Below are positions 53,645 through 63,227 of a stretch of DNA of 64,000 bases, one piece after another. The stretch comes from JANQEU01 sp965242805 (GTDB lineage: Bacteria; Bacteroidota; Bacteroidia; Cytophagales; Cyclobacteriaceae), in the NCBI GenBank assembly GCA_965242805.1, contig CBDETD010000002.1, positions 5,332,001-5,396,000 on the forward strand. The letters are read 5' to 3'. The notes below the pieces were generated by a model. It was not told the DNA's origin, did not search any database, and saw only the letters and a list, made by a program, of their open reading frames with translations. The position numbers and the translations under genes were made by a program. Every line of letters begins with the position of its first letter. Position 1 is the first letter of the stretch.

Positions 53645-56600
53645 TTAATCCGATTTAAGCCCTGATAAATATTCAAGCAAATCCCTGATCTCCCGTTTGG
53701 AAAGTATCGATCCCATGGGGGGCATGCTGGAGGGGAGATTTTGCCTGGTTTCAATCCGAGCTAAAGGGATTTCCAGTGGTTCGGCTTCATTGGTTTTCAG
53801 AAATAACTTCTGGTCCTTCTCTTCAAGTAAGATACCAGTAACTGAAGAGCCATCTGTCAGTTTCACTGCTACCGAGCCAAATCCCGCGGCCAATTTTGAA
53901 CTGGGTTCAATAAGTGACTCAAGTATCTCTTCACGTGGTAATCTGTCGGCAACTCCCCTTAAAGATGGGCCCACCGAACCTGCTTCATTGTCCCATCCAT
54001 GACATCTCATACATTGGGCTGCCGTATTTTCCCAGAAAACCGTAGCACCTGCACTTCCATCTCCACCAAACAAAACATCCCTGTAATCTTCTGTTGTGTT
54101 TCCCTTTAACCTGTATTGTTCAATGCTCGCAATCAACTCTTCGTCCCCCGATGAATCAACGGCTTCCACGATGTCCAGTGTAATTTCTTTACTGTATTTG
54201 CCACCAATCCAGTCTTGCACAATGGAATTCAGAATTGGAAGGTAGACCTCCTTGGACAGATCTTTAAGCACTCCCAGCAGGGCTTGTTGTTCTGTATACG
54301 TACCTTTTTCAAAAATCGGATCAATATACCATGGAAGAGCATTTGCATCAAGATCAAGCTGATCAAGATTACTGATCCCCACATTTCTAACCGATTCATC
54401 ACGGTCTTTCATTGCCACAAGTATTATTTCACCAAGATCATCGAATTGCAGTTCCACAAGGGACTCGATTGCCCCACTTCTCACCTCAGCTGACGGGTGA
54501 TTTTCCGCTATATCTGCCAATTGAGGATTAAAAGTTGTTATTTGTAAACCACTGATCAATTTGGTTGTAGCCTTTACCACATCGCTGGAATTGTCATTTA
54601 GAAGCGTAGTTATCGATGGAACTATACTGGGAGCGATCTCAGCCGGATCCCGTATCACAACTTCACGATATCTGCCGTCTACGCGGTCATGGACAGAGGG
54701 AGAGGGCCAAGTACTCAATGCAAGGAGAGCTTCAGCCCTCAGTTCTTCTGAGTGCATCTCATTACCGGCGAAATTGATCAGCAATTCAACTTCCCTGAGT
54801 CCACCAACCCTAAGAGCAGCATTTATCGACCGTCTCAACAACGCTTCAGACTTAAACTTCGTTTCTGCCAATAATCCAGCAAGATTGGGAAGTGCTTCCA
54901 CAATAGACCAGTCATCATTGATTGCCCTGGCCGCTTCCGTGACTATATATTCACTTTCGTCATCAAGGAATCTGACAATTTCCGGACTTCTGATCCTTCT
55001 GAGTACGAGAACGGCTACGGTTCTCATTGATTTTTTGGGATGGTTCTCCAGTTCCAGGATTGGCCCGATTTCACCTGTTCTGGATAGGGCCAGTACACCA
55101 GCATGACGTATGTAGAGATCCTGATCATCATTTTCTTCCAGCATTTTGAGAATCGAATCAATCGATTCTTCCGCTTGGATCCTTCCCATGGCTTGGGTAC
55201 AGTAAAATTGGATCCTTGGATTAGAATGGCTTATTAGTGGAATAGCCAGGGTAAAAAGATTCGTAAATCTAGCATCTCCCAGTACTTTTAAAGTTTGAAC
55301 AACAATTTCATCGTCCTCATCCGAAAGATATTTTGTCAATTTCATTGGATCTACCTCTCCTGCTTCTACAAGTTGCCCAATACCCCAGATCCCATGTATC
55401 CTGGCTAATTGATTTTTAGATTCATCTATTGATTTGAAAAGGGTTTTTTCTGAAGCTCTTCTCACCAACTCAAATTGAGCTTTCAACCTGATCCTCATGT
55501 CATCATAAGCCAACAGCTCCAGGAGAGTAGACTCTTTTTTCTTTTTGAATTCCTCTTCCAACAGTCCCTTGGTCATTATTCTCTGTTCCCCAAGGTTGTT
55601 TTCATCATTTGTCACATCAAACTTCCATACTCTGCCATAATTCTTGGTGCCCCAACCGAAGATCCAATCAGCGGCATAAAGGGCCCCGTCAGCCCCAAAT
55701 CGAATTCCGGTTGGAAGGATACCCTTAGCAAACATCACTTCCTCGTTAAGCCTGAATGACGCACCATCCCGAACCAGGTCGAATGCCCAAATCGGTGATC
55801 TGGACGGAGTTCCTGTAAACTCCACCACAAAGAACTTGTCCACCCATTTAGATCCCAAAGCAGTTCCAGGGTTATACACGAAACCGGTTGGCCCATTGTG
55901 TATATTGGCGAGAGGTGGCATGATGTAGGCTGCTTGTCCATCCCATCGCGGTTCCCACAAGCGTTCTTCCATCCAAACCTTGTAATCATTGTTCTTGGGA
56001 TCGGTGTATTTCCCAAACTGCCAGTTTATTCGCCAACCCTGGTCGGATCCTTCCACGATATGGACGAGGCGTTCTTTTTCCGTGGGGTGATCACCATCAT
56101 TATCCGCACCAATTATATTTCCGTACTTATCGAAAGCAAACTCATGTGTATTGCGTAATCCGGCAGCAAAAACTTCAAAATTGGTACCATCCGGATTTGA
56201 TCTGACCAGAACACCTTGATTGGGGTATTTAAAGTTTTGTCCGGCTACAGAAGTGATATTGGCACCGATATCCCCGATACCCCAATAGATCTTCCCATCA
56301 GGCCCCTGTACGGCGCCAGACATACCATGTCCACCAAATCCAATATGCACAGCATATCCATGGCTGATTGACTGTTTCTCATCGAGAATACCATTTCCAT
56401 CTTTGTCCCACACACGCCACATGTCGGGTCCGGCACCCACGAAAACATCATTTCGCCTTACCAACAAAGCCCCGGCTACATCTGTGACCTCCTCATTAAA
56501 GTCTTCCAATACCCTGGTGGAAATATCGGCAACACCGTCTCCGTTAATATCTTCCAGTTTCCAGATCTCTTCCTTTTCCACAGCCAGGTCCTTCCAGTCA

Positions 56601-57034
56601 TGAATTGTATCACCATTTAGATCAGGGAGCCAATTATTTTCCTCATTCTTTTCCGGTGAAAACGTATTTCGGAGAAACTGACGACGGTCTTCAACAGTCT
56701 GCAGTCCAATCGATGCCGTCATCCAATCCCGGTGACCACGTATGTCAAATTCTGAGTTCTTTTGTCTATTTGTTCGCGTGAGATATACACTACCGAATTC
56801 ATCGATGGACATGGCGACAGGATCAGGAGCCAGAGAATCAGAAGCCCATAGACTTACTTCAATACCATCAGCTAGTTCGAATGCAACTTCAGATTCTATG
56901 CGGTCAATCTTCTCCTGAAGATTAGTTGTGTCCTCGCGAATAATTTTCGATTTGTAATTGGAAACGGAGGGCCCGCACGAAATCAAAAACAATATCACTG
57001 CTAAAGACCTGAAAATTGATCTCAGAAATTTCAT
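53645..57034 (-). CDS. PVC-type membrane-bound dehydrogenase with HEAT and cytochrome c
   Basis: 1129 residues with lipobox LFLIS-C. A beta-propeller fills about residues 50-480 (DPVAMSIDEFGSVYLTRTNR, HGMSGAVQGPDGKIYWGIGD, NTHEFAFDKYGNIIGADNDG). HEAT repeats follow to about 930, then a cytochrome c domain with C1008-M-R-C1011-H1012 and a GPSLRGVADRLPREEILESL segment. These large heme dehydrogenases are typical of Planctomycetes and also found in Bacteroidota; the substrate is probably a sugar or alcohol. A second such protein is encoded at 3214-6381, but this one lacks the SGNH-like part. Confidence 0.9.
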   Translation of the reverse strand: MKFLRSIFRSLAVILFLISCGPSVSNYKSKIIREDTTNLQEKIDRIESEVAFELADGIEVSLWASDSLAPDPVAMSIDEFGSVYLTRTNRQKNSEFDIRGHRDWMTASIGLQTVEDRRQFLRNTFSPEKNEENNWLPDLNGDTIHDWKDLAVEKEEIWKLEDINGDGVADISTRVLEDFNEEVTDVAGALLVRRNDVFVGAGPDMWRVWDKDGNGILDEKQSISHGYAVHIGFGGHGMSGAVQGPDGKIYWGIGDIGANITSVAGQNFKYPNQGVLVRSNPDGTNFEVFAAGLRNTHEFAFDKYGNIIGADNDGDHPTEKERLVHIVEGSDQGWRINWQFGKYTDPKNNDYKVWMEERLWEPRWDGQAAYIMPPLANIHNGPTGFVYNPGTALGSKWVDKFFVVEFTGTPSRSPIWAFDLVRDGASFRLNEEVMFAKGILPTGIRFGADGALYAADWIFGWGTKNYGRVWKFDVTNDENNLGEQRIMTKGLLEEEFKKKKESTLLELLAYDDMRIRLKAQFELVRRASEKTLFKSIDESKNQLARIHGIWGIGQLVEAGEVDPMKLTKYLSDEDDEIVVQTLKVLGDARFTNLFTLAIPLISHSNPRIQFYCTQAMGRIQAEESIDSILKMLEENDDQDLYIRHAGVLALSRTGEIGPILELENHPKKSMRTVAVLVLRRIRSPEIVRFLDDESEYIVTEAARAINDDWSIVEALPNLAGLLAETKFKSEALLRRSINAALRVGGLREVELLINFAGNEMHSEELRAEALLALSTWPSPSVHDRVDGRYREVVIRDPAEIAPSIVPSITTLLNDNSSDVVKATTKLISGLQITTFNPQLADIAENHPSAEVRSGAIESLVELQFDDLGEIILVAMKDRDESVRNVGISNLDQLDLDANALPWYIDPIFEKGTYTEQQALLGVLKDLSKEVYLPILNSIVQDWIGGKYSKEITLDIVEAVDSSGDEELIASIEQYRLKGNTTEDYRDVLFGGDGSAGATVFWENTAAQCMRCHGWDNEAGSVGPSLRGVADRLPREEILESLIEPSSKLAAGFGSVAVKLTDGSSVTGILLEEKDQKLFLKTNEAEPLEIPLARIETRQNLPSSMPPMGSILSKREIRDLLEYLSGLKSD

Positions 57035-57288
57035 ATTATAAAATTAGGGGTTCATGAAGTCAACTGGTATGACAAATCGTTCAGCTTGATTGTGGAAATA
57101 TTCCATGTTCTTCGAAATTCTCATTCAAATTTCGTTCTTAAATGGGTTGAATAATACTTAAAGACCCGATTTTGAAGGAATTTTGAATTTGGACCATTTT
57201 TTACCAAGAACAAGCCTTTTAATACCATTTATCAATCTGCGAAAACATTTCGATGTGTTCGATGGTAGTTTTGTAGTGGGAAAATGAC

Positions 57289-58356
57289 ATGAACACAACA
57301 CTAAAAAGAATACTTTATATCATTCTTGGCCTGCTTTTGGTTGGTATCATAGCGTATCCGAAGATCGATTTTTCCGGTAAGGGAGAGGGAAATACACAAG
57401 GCCCCCCTCAGAGACGAAGCACAACAATTACTGTTGATGGCATTGAGGTTCGATATGAGCCCATTGATTATTCTGTAAAGGTCACAGGGACAATCATAGC
57501 GGATGAATCAGTGGAATTGAATAGTGAGGTGGCTGGAAAAGTTGAGAATATCTTGTTTGATGAAGGACAGCCGGTTAGAAAAGGTCAACTCTTATTGTCA
57601 TTAAACGATGACGAACTGGAAGCTGAATTGGAGAAATTAAAATTTTCCAAGAAGCTGAACGAGGACAACGAGTTTCGGCAACGAAAACTTCTTGAGTCTG
57701 AGGCGATCAGCAGGGAAGAATATGAAATTGCACAGACAACTCTCAATACTTCATTAGCAGAAATAAAATTATTAGAGGCTCGACGGGCGAAGCACAAGAT
57801 CTATGCCCCTTTTGATGGAAAGATCGGCCTACGCCAGGTATCTGTAGGTAGCTATGTTAACCCTGGTTCACTTATTGCCAATGTTTACAGTATCAATCCA
57901 GTTAAGGTAGACTTTTCAATTCCTGGGAGATATCTAAATGATATACAGGTAGGAGACAAGTTGACCTTTACAGTTGATGCGTATGATGAGGAATTCAATG
58001 GAGAGATATATGCATTAGAGCCAAGAATTGATCCGCAGTCAAGAAGTATAAAACTGCGGGCAATTAGTGATAACCCGGAAGGAAAGCTTGTACCTGGTCA
58101 GTTTGCAAAAATAAAACTCATCCTTGATAGAATAGAGAAGGCGGTCATGGTCCCTACATTGGCTGTTATCCCGGAACTAAATTCCAGTAAAGTTTACATT
58201 TACAGAAATGGTACTGTAAATACCTTGCAGGTTGAGACCGGAATTCGTACAGAAGACAAAGTCCAGGTGTTGTCCGGTTTAAATCCTGGTGATACACTCA
58301 TCACGACCGGATTATTGCAAATCAGGCAGGGAATGAAAATAAAAGTTGCACTCTGA
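57289..58356 (+). CDS. RND efflux membrane-fusion protein
   Basis: 355 residues. One N-terminal span (RILYIILGLLLVGIIAYPKI) anchors it. The HlyD/AcrA frame is clear: VTGTIIADESVELNSEVAGK, a coiled hairpin at about 105-160, APFDGKIGLRQVSVGSYVNP and the beta-barrel PVKVDFSIPGRYLNDIQVGD. The last base of the stop is the first base of the next ATG (TGATG). About 250 bases of AT-rich noncoding DNA lie upstream, probably with the operon promoter. Confidence 0.94.
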   Translation: MNTTLKRILYIILGLLLVGIIAYPKIDFSGKGEGNTQGPPQRRSTTITVDGIEVRYEPIDYSVKVTGTIIADESVELNSEVAGKVENILFDEGQPVRKGQLLLSLNDDELEAELEKLKFSKKLNEDNEFRQRKLLESEAISREEYEIAQTTLNTSLAEIKLLEARRAKHKIYAPFDGKIGLRQVSVGSYVNPGSLIANVYSINPVKVDFSIPGRYLNDIQVGDKLTFTVDAYDEEFNGEIYALEPRIDPQSRSIKLRAISDNPEGKLVPGQFAKIKLILDRIEKAVMVPTLAVIPELNSSKVYIYRNGTVNTLQVETGIRTEDKVQVLSGLNPGDTLITTGLLQIRQGMKIKVAL

Positions 58357-61300
58357 TGGCACAGTTGGCGAACATAAGTATTGACCGACCGGTCCTTGCA
58401 GTTGTCATGTCAATTGTTATCGTCCTATTTGGGATTATTGGATTTTCCTTCCTTGGAGTAAGGGAATACCCCTCTGTAGACCCTCCTATTATTACAGTAA
58501 CCACGTCCTATGTGGGCGCAAGTGCAGATGTGATTGAAACCCAGATCACAGAGCCCCTTGAGGAATCGATCAACGGGATTGACGGAATCAAGAGCTTAAC
58601 TTCTGTGAGTCGTGATGGTAGATCGACCATCACCGTTGAATTCGGACTTGATCAGGATCTTGAATCCGCCGCCAATGATGTGAGAGATAGAGTATCCAGA
58701 GCAATTGGCAGGATACCCCCCGACGCAGATCCACCCAGAGTGTCTAAAGCAGATGCGGATTCAAGGCCGATAATGGGTTTGAGAGTCTACAGCAAGTCTC
58801 GAAACTTATTGGAGCTTACCGAGATTAGTGAAAATATTTTCAAAGAGACTTTCCAAACCATCGATGGTGTTTCAGAGGTAAGAGTATGGGGTTCCAAAAG
58901 GTATGCCATAAAGCTATGGATGGATCCGGAGAGACTTGCAGCTTTTCAGGTAACGCCGCTTGATGTTTTCGAAGCAGTTAATTCACAGAACGTCGAACTT
59001 CCATCCGGACGAATTGAGGGATCGGAGATGGAATTGACGGTAAGGACCGCGGGACGTTTAAAGAATCCGCAGGAATTCAATGAATTGATAATTCGCGATG
59101 ATGAGAACGGAGTGATACGATTTCTTGATATAGGTAAAGCTGAGCTTGCCCCTGAAAACGAACGAACAGCACTTCGTACGAACGGGATACCAATGGTCAT
59201 AGTGGTGATTGTTCCTCAACCCGGTTCCAATAATCTTGACATTGCTGAGGAATTTTATCGTCGTCTGGATGCAATGTCCAACAACATTCCTGAGGACATA
59301 GAAACAACCATTTCATTTGATAACACACAGTACATCCGAGACTCCATTGACGAGGTACAACAAACGATTTTTGTGGCTTTCGGATTGGTTGTACTTATAA
59401 TCTTCTTTTTCCTTAGAGATTGGAGAACCACATTTATTCCGGTAATAACGGTGCCAATTTCATTAATTGGGACATTTTTCCTGATGTACCTCTTGGACTT
59501 TTCAATCAATGTCCTGACAATGCTTGGGATTGTCCTTGCTATTGGCCTTGTGGTAGATGATGCCATAGTCGTATTGGAAAATATTTACAAAAAGATCGAA
59601 GATGGGGACGAACCTCATGAAGCTGGAAAGTCAGGAACAGAGGAAATCTTCTTTGCCGTTATTTCAACAACGGTAGCTTTGACATCTGTCTTCTTTCCCA
59701 TCGTTTTTCTGCAGGGACTTACTGGAAGATTGTTTAGGGAATTTGGTATTACTGTAGCCGGTGCGGTTATCATTTCCTCTTTTGTTGCCTTAACACTCTG
59801 TCCCATGTTATCAACACGGTTACTCAAGAAGAGGCAAAGGAAGCAATGGATCTATGAGGTGACCGAACCATTCTTTGTCAGGTTGAATGAAGCGTATAAT
59901 AATGCTCTGGATAGTTTTATGACTAAGAGATGGCTTTCATGGGTAGCCGCAGTTGTTACGTCCTTATTGATCTTCCTGATGGTAGGTGTTCTACCTAAGG
60001 AGCTAGCACCAATGGAGGATCGAAACCAGTTTCGAGTGATAGCAACTGGTCCTGAGGGAGCCACTTTTGAGTATATGGACAACTATTCGGAAGAGATCTC
60101 TCAATTGATCCTGGATGATGTACCGGAAGCTGAATCCATTGTGACCGTGGTTTCACCGGGTTTTGGGGCTTCGAGCTCGGTAAACTCCTCATTTGTATCG
60201 GTTACCTTAACTGAAGCAGAAAAACGACAGAGATCCCAAACTGCCATTGTACGATCGATCAGACCAAAGATCTCTGCTAATACCAAAGCCCGGGCATTCA
60301 TAACAGAACCTAGAACCATTGGCGGAAGAAGGGGAGGATTACCTATAAGTTTTGTTGTGCAGGGGAAAAACCTGGAAGACCTGAAGAGAATACTTCCGGA
60401 TTTTTTACAAAAAGCTCAGGAAAGTCCCGTTTTCACTTTTGTCAATACGGACCTGAAGTTTACCAAGCCCGAAATTGAAGTGACCATAGACCGAGAAAAA
60501 GCTACAAACCTGAACGTTTCTGTCAGAGATATCGCCCGGACGCTCCAACTGACGCTAAGTGGAAGTCGTTTTGGGTATTTTATCATGAACGGGAAGCAAT
60601 ATCAGGTAATTGGACAGGTTGAACGTGAAAACCGGAATGAACCGATCGATCTCAAGTCGATATATGTGAAGACCAGAAATAATGAAGTCACACAGCTTGA
60701 TAACCTAGTCAACTTACGTGAACAATCCACTCCCCCGCAATTATTCCGATTCAACAGATTCGCCAGTGCAACTATGTCCGCTGACCTCGCTCCGGGCTAT
60801 TCCCTTGGTGACGGCCTGAATGAAATGAATAGAATAGCTGATGAAGTCCTTGACGATACCTATCAAACTGCGTTATCAGGTGCATCTCGAGAATTCAAGG
60901 AGAGTTCAGGAAACCTGTACCTTGCCTTCGCACTGGCTATTGCATTGATCTACCTGGTATTAGCTGCTCAATTTGAAAGCTTCAGAGATCCAATTATCAT
61001 CATGTTCACAGTTCCTTTGGCACTTTTTGGAGCGCTCTTTAGTTTGTGGTATTTCAACGAGACCGTAAATATTTTTTCACAGATAGGGATGATCATGCTC
61101 ATTGGCCTGGTTACGAAGAACGGGATTTTGATCGTGGAGTTTGCAAATCAACGAAAGGCAAGAGGAATGTCAATTCATGAAGCGATTGTCGGTGCAGCGA
61201 AAGCACGATTCCGACCAATTCTAATGACTTCTTTATCCACAATATTGGGGATATTACCAATAGCCCTGGCACTGGGTGCTGGTTCAGAAAGCAGAATATC

Positions 61301-61415
61301 TATGGGAGTGGCTGTGATCGGGGGGCTCCTGCTGGCAACCTTCCTTACGCTTTTTGTGATCCCGGCAATGTATTCTTACCTGACGAGCAGCCAAAAACGA
61401 CTAGCGAGGTTCTAA
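58356..61415 (+). CDS. RND efflux permease (HAE1 family)
   Basis: 1019 residues. Twelve spans are arranged as in AcrB. The proton-relay Asp pair is present in TM4 (IGLVVDDAIVVLENI), and the Lys in TM10 (GLVTKNGILIVEF). The opening ISIDRPVLAVVMSIVIVLFG and GVREYPSVDPPIITVTTSY are typical of the Bacteroidota subfamily. It should pump drugs or other amphiphiles through the TolC-like partner encoded next. Start and stop overlap both neighbours by one base. Confidence 0.95.
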   Translation: MAQLANISIDRPVLAVVMSIVIVLFGIIGFSFLGVREYPSVDPPIITVTTSYVGASADVIETQITEPLEESINGIDGIKSLTSVSRDGRSTITVEFGLDQDLESAANDVRDRVSRAIGRIPPDADPPRVSKADADSRPIMGLRVYSKSRNLLELTEISENIFKETFQTIDGVSEVRVWGSKRYAIKLWMDPERLAAFQVTPLDVFEAVNSQNVELPSGRIEGSEMELTVRTAGRLKNPQEFNELIIRDDENGVIRFLDIGKAELAPENERTALRTNGIPMVIVVIVPQPGSNNLDIAEEFYRRLDAMSNNIPEDIETTISFDNTQYIRDSIDEVQQTIFVAFGLVVLIIFFFLRDWRTTFIPVITVPISLIGTFFLMYLLDFSINVLTMLGIVLAIGLVVDDAIVVLENIYKKIEDGDEPHEAGKSGTEEIFFAVISTTVALTSVFFPIVFLQGLTGRLFREFGITVAGAVIISSFVALTLCPMLSTRLLKKRQRKQWIYEVTEPFFVRLNEAYNNALDSFMTKRWLSWVAAVVTSLLIFLMVGVLPKELAPMEDRNQFRVIATGPEGATFEYMDNYSEEISQLILDDVPEAESIVTVVSPGFGASSSVNSSFVSVTLTEAEKRQRSQTAIVRSIRPKISANTKARAFITEPRTIGGRRGGLPISFVVQGKNLEDLKRILPDFLQKAQESPVFTFVNTDLKFTKPEIEVTIDREKATNLNVSVRDIARTLQLTLSGSRFGYFIMNGKQYQVIGQVERENRNEPIDLKSIYVKTRNNEVTQLDNLVNLREQSTPPQLFRFNRFASATMSADLAPGYSLGDGLNEMNRIADEVLDDTYQTALSGASREFKESSGNLYLAFALAIALIYLVLAAQFESFRDPIIIMFTVPLALFGALFSLWYFNETVNIFSQIGMIMLIGLVTKNGILIVEFANQRKARGMSIHEAIVGAAKARFRPILMTSLSTILGILPIALALGAGSESRISMGVAVIGGLLLATFLTLFVIPAMYSYLTSSQKRLARF

Positions 61416-62734
61416 TGAAAGTTCTGAGTTTCGTAATAAGTCTAATTATCGTTCCACTGGTCACATCTTTCGGCCAAGAGAGTATTCCCGAGATCTCCCT
61501 GGATAAGACGATCCGGACAACTCTTGAAAACAACTTTGCAATAAGGCTCGCAAAGAATACTGTGGAAATTGGGATCAACAATAATACCTATGGAAATGCT
61601 GGGTTCTTACCTTCCGTTGACCTTTCAGCGAACTTCAATAAGAGTACTCAAGATACTGAACAGGAATTTGCCAATGGGAATAATCAATCAAGGGACGGAG
61701 CAAAGCGAGAGTCCTATGGAGGTAGTGCCGATCTTTCATGGACTTTATTCGATGGTACACGGATGTTTGTTGTCAAAGAAAGATTAGAAAATGAAGCATT
61801 GTTGAATCAACAAGAGTTGAAGATCGAAGTTGATAATGTACTTTCCAGGGTGATGATCCTTTTCTATCAACTTGCTTTCGAGCAAGAACGTCTTGACCTC
61901 TTTGAATCAAACATTGAGTTTTCAAGGGAACGTGTTCGGATTGTTGAGGAGAAATATAATCTGGGAAAGGAATCAAAACTGGCATTACTCCAGGCCAAAG
62001 TCGACTATAACTCAGACCTCTCTGCCATGTTACAGCAAAGGGAACTGCTTGCGTCGCAACGATTGGCTTTGATTAGGGAAATGGGAGTGGATCCCTACGA
62101 ATTTGCGGTTCAGTTTGAAATCCAAATTGATACTACTCTAATTCTCGATCAATTATTGGCGGAGGCATCTGATCAAAACCTATTGCTTCAGGCACAAATC
62201 ATTGATAAAAAGATCCTGGAGAACCAGGTTGAAGAGATCAGCAGGTCAAGGTTACCTCAGCTGGATTTCAACCTGGGATACGGATATTCAAATCTGGAAA
62301 GTGAAGCTGGCTTTTTACTTAGGAATCAAACGTATGATTTCCGATATGGATTGACGGCGAGAGTAAATGTGTTTAACGGATTCAATACCAGAAGACAGCT
62401 TGAAAATGCTCAAATCCAGCTGAAGAATAATTCCATTTTGACTTCTCAACTGAAGAATATGGTAGAAACGAACCTTGTGTCAGTGTATGTTACCTATAGG
62501 AATAATCTCGAACTCCTTAAATTGGAATCGGAAAACCTTAGTGTGGCCCTGGAAAATTCCCAAATAGCCCTGGAACGATTCCGACTGGGATCCTCAGATG
62601 CTCTTGAATTGCGAGAAGCTCAAAACAATGCCATTAATGCTCAAATCAGGAACCTACAAGCCCAGCTTAATGCAAAACAAGCGGAAATTCAATTGTATCA
62701 ACTGAGTGGAAGATTGTCAACAATCACGCAATAA
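61415..62734 (+). CDS. TolC-family outer-membrane efflux protein
   Basis: 439 residues with a signal peptide ending near VTSFG-Q. Two repeated helical halves of the outer-membrane factor type are visible (SIPEISLDKTIRTTLENNFA; LRQLENAQIQLK-type hairpins), with a high content of Asn, Gln and Leu in the helices. The start overlaps the RND permease stop by one base (TAATG). It completes a tripartite pump. Confidence 0.93.
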   Translation: MKVLSFVISLIIVPLVTSFGQESIPEISLDKTIRTTLENNFAIRLAKNTVEIGINNNTYGNAGFLPSVDLSANFNKSTQDTEQEFANGNNQSRDGAKRESYGGSADLSWTLFDGTRMFVVKERLENEALLNQQELKIEVDNVLSRVMILFYQLAFEQERLDLFESNIEFSRERVRIVEEKYNLGKESKLALLQAKVDYNSDLSAMLQQRELLASQRLALIREMGVDPYEFAVQFEIQIDTTLILDQLLAEASDQNLLLQAQIIDKKILENQVEEISRSRLPQLDFNLGYGYSNLESEAGFLLRNQTYDFRYGLTARVNVFNGFNTRRQLENAQIQLKNNSILTSQLKNMVETNLVSVYVTYRNNLELLKLESENLSVALENSQIALERFRLGSSDALELREAQNNAINAQIRNLQAQLNAKQAEIQLYQLSGRLSTITQ

Positions 62735-62749
62735 CTACCTGCGATGAGA

Positions 62750-63133
62750 TCAGGTTGACCTCTCAATCTCATTATCATATTTAACAAAGAAATGGATCCA
62801 CAATGATCTGCTTAATCTGAGTAACAAGGGATATAACAATAGGACAGTAGTAACAATTGCAGCAAAGTACCACAATAAGTCAGTGCCCGGGAAGAGGATT
62901 GATATAGCTATGGATATTGTGACAAATAGCGCAACATTAATAGCATAACTCACATACATTGCTCCGATATAGAAGGAAGGTTCCAGGTGAAAAGTTTGAC
63001 TGCAATGGCCACATTTCTCATTCATTTCAGTGAATTTCTTCAAATTATAAGATCCATGAACGAATAGATTACCTGTACGACATTTAGGGCATTTTTGACG
63101 TACCACACTTGAGAAGAAACTGTTTTTGGTCAT
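62750..63133 (-). CDS. DUF983 zinc-ribbon membrane protein
   Basis: About 127 residues from the ATG at 63133. A zinc ribbon opens the protein (CPKCRTGNLF ... CGHCSQTF), followed by HLEPSFYIGAMYVSYAINVA and two spans. DUF983 proteins occur widely and have no known function. It converges on the tolC-type gene with about 15 bases between the stops. Confidence 0.9.
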   Translation of the reverse strand: MTKNSFFSSVVRQKCPKCRTGNLFVHGSYNLKKFTEMNEKCGHCSQTFHLEPSFYIGAMYVSYAINVALFVTISIAISILFPGTDLLWYFAAIVTTVLLLYPLLLRLSRSLWIHFFVKYDNEIERST

Positions 63134-63227
63134 TATGATCTTCCTTTTTGGTCGAAGGTATTTTGCCTGATGAAACAATAACGTAACTTATGTTACAGCT
63201 ACTAGTTTCATTTAGTTCCCTTTTGAC

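Noticed and set aside
59255..59566. A 103-codon open frame antisense to the RND permease gene.
   Set aside because: It lies entirely within a conserved coding region and shows no family motif or start context; it is a shadow of the permease reading frame.
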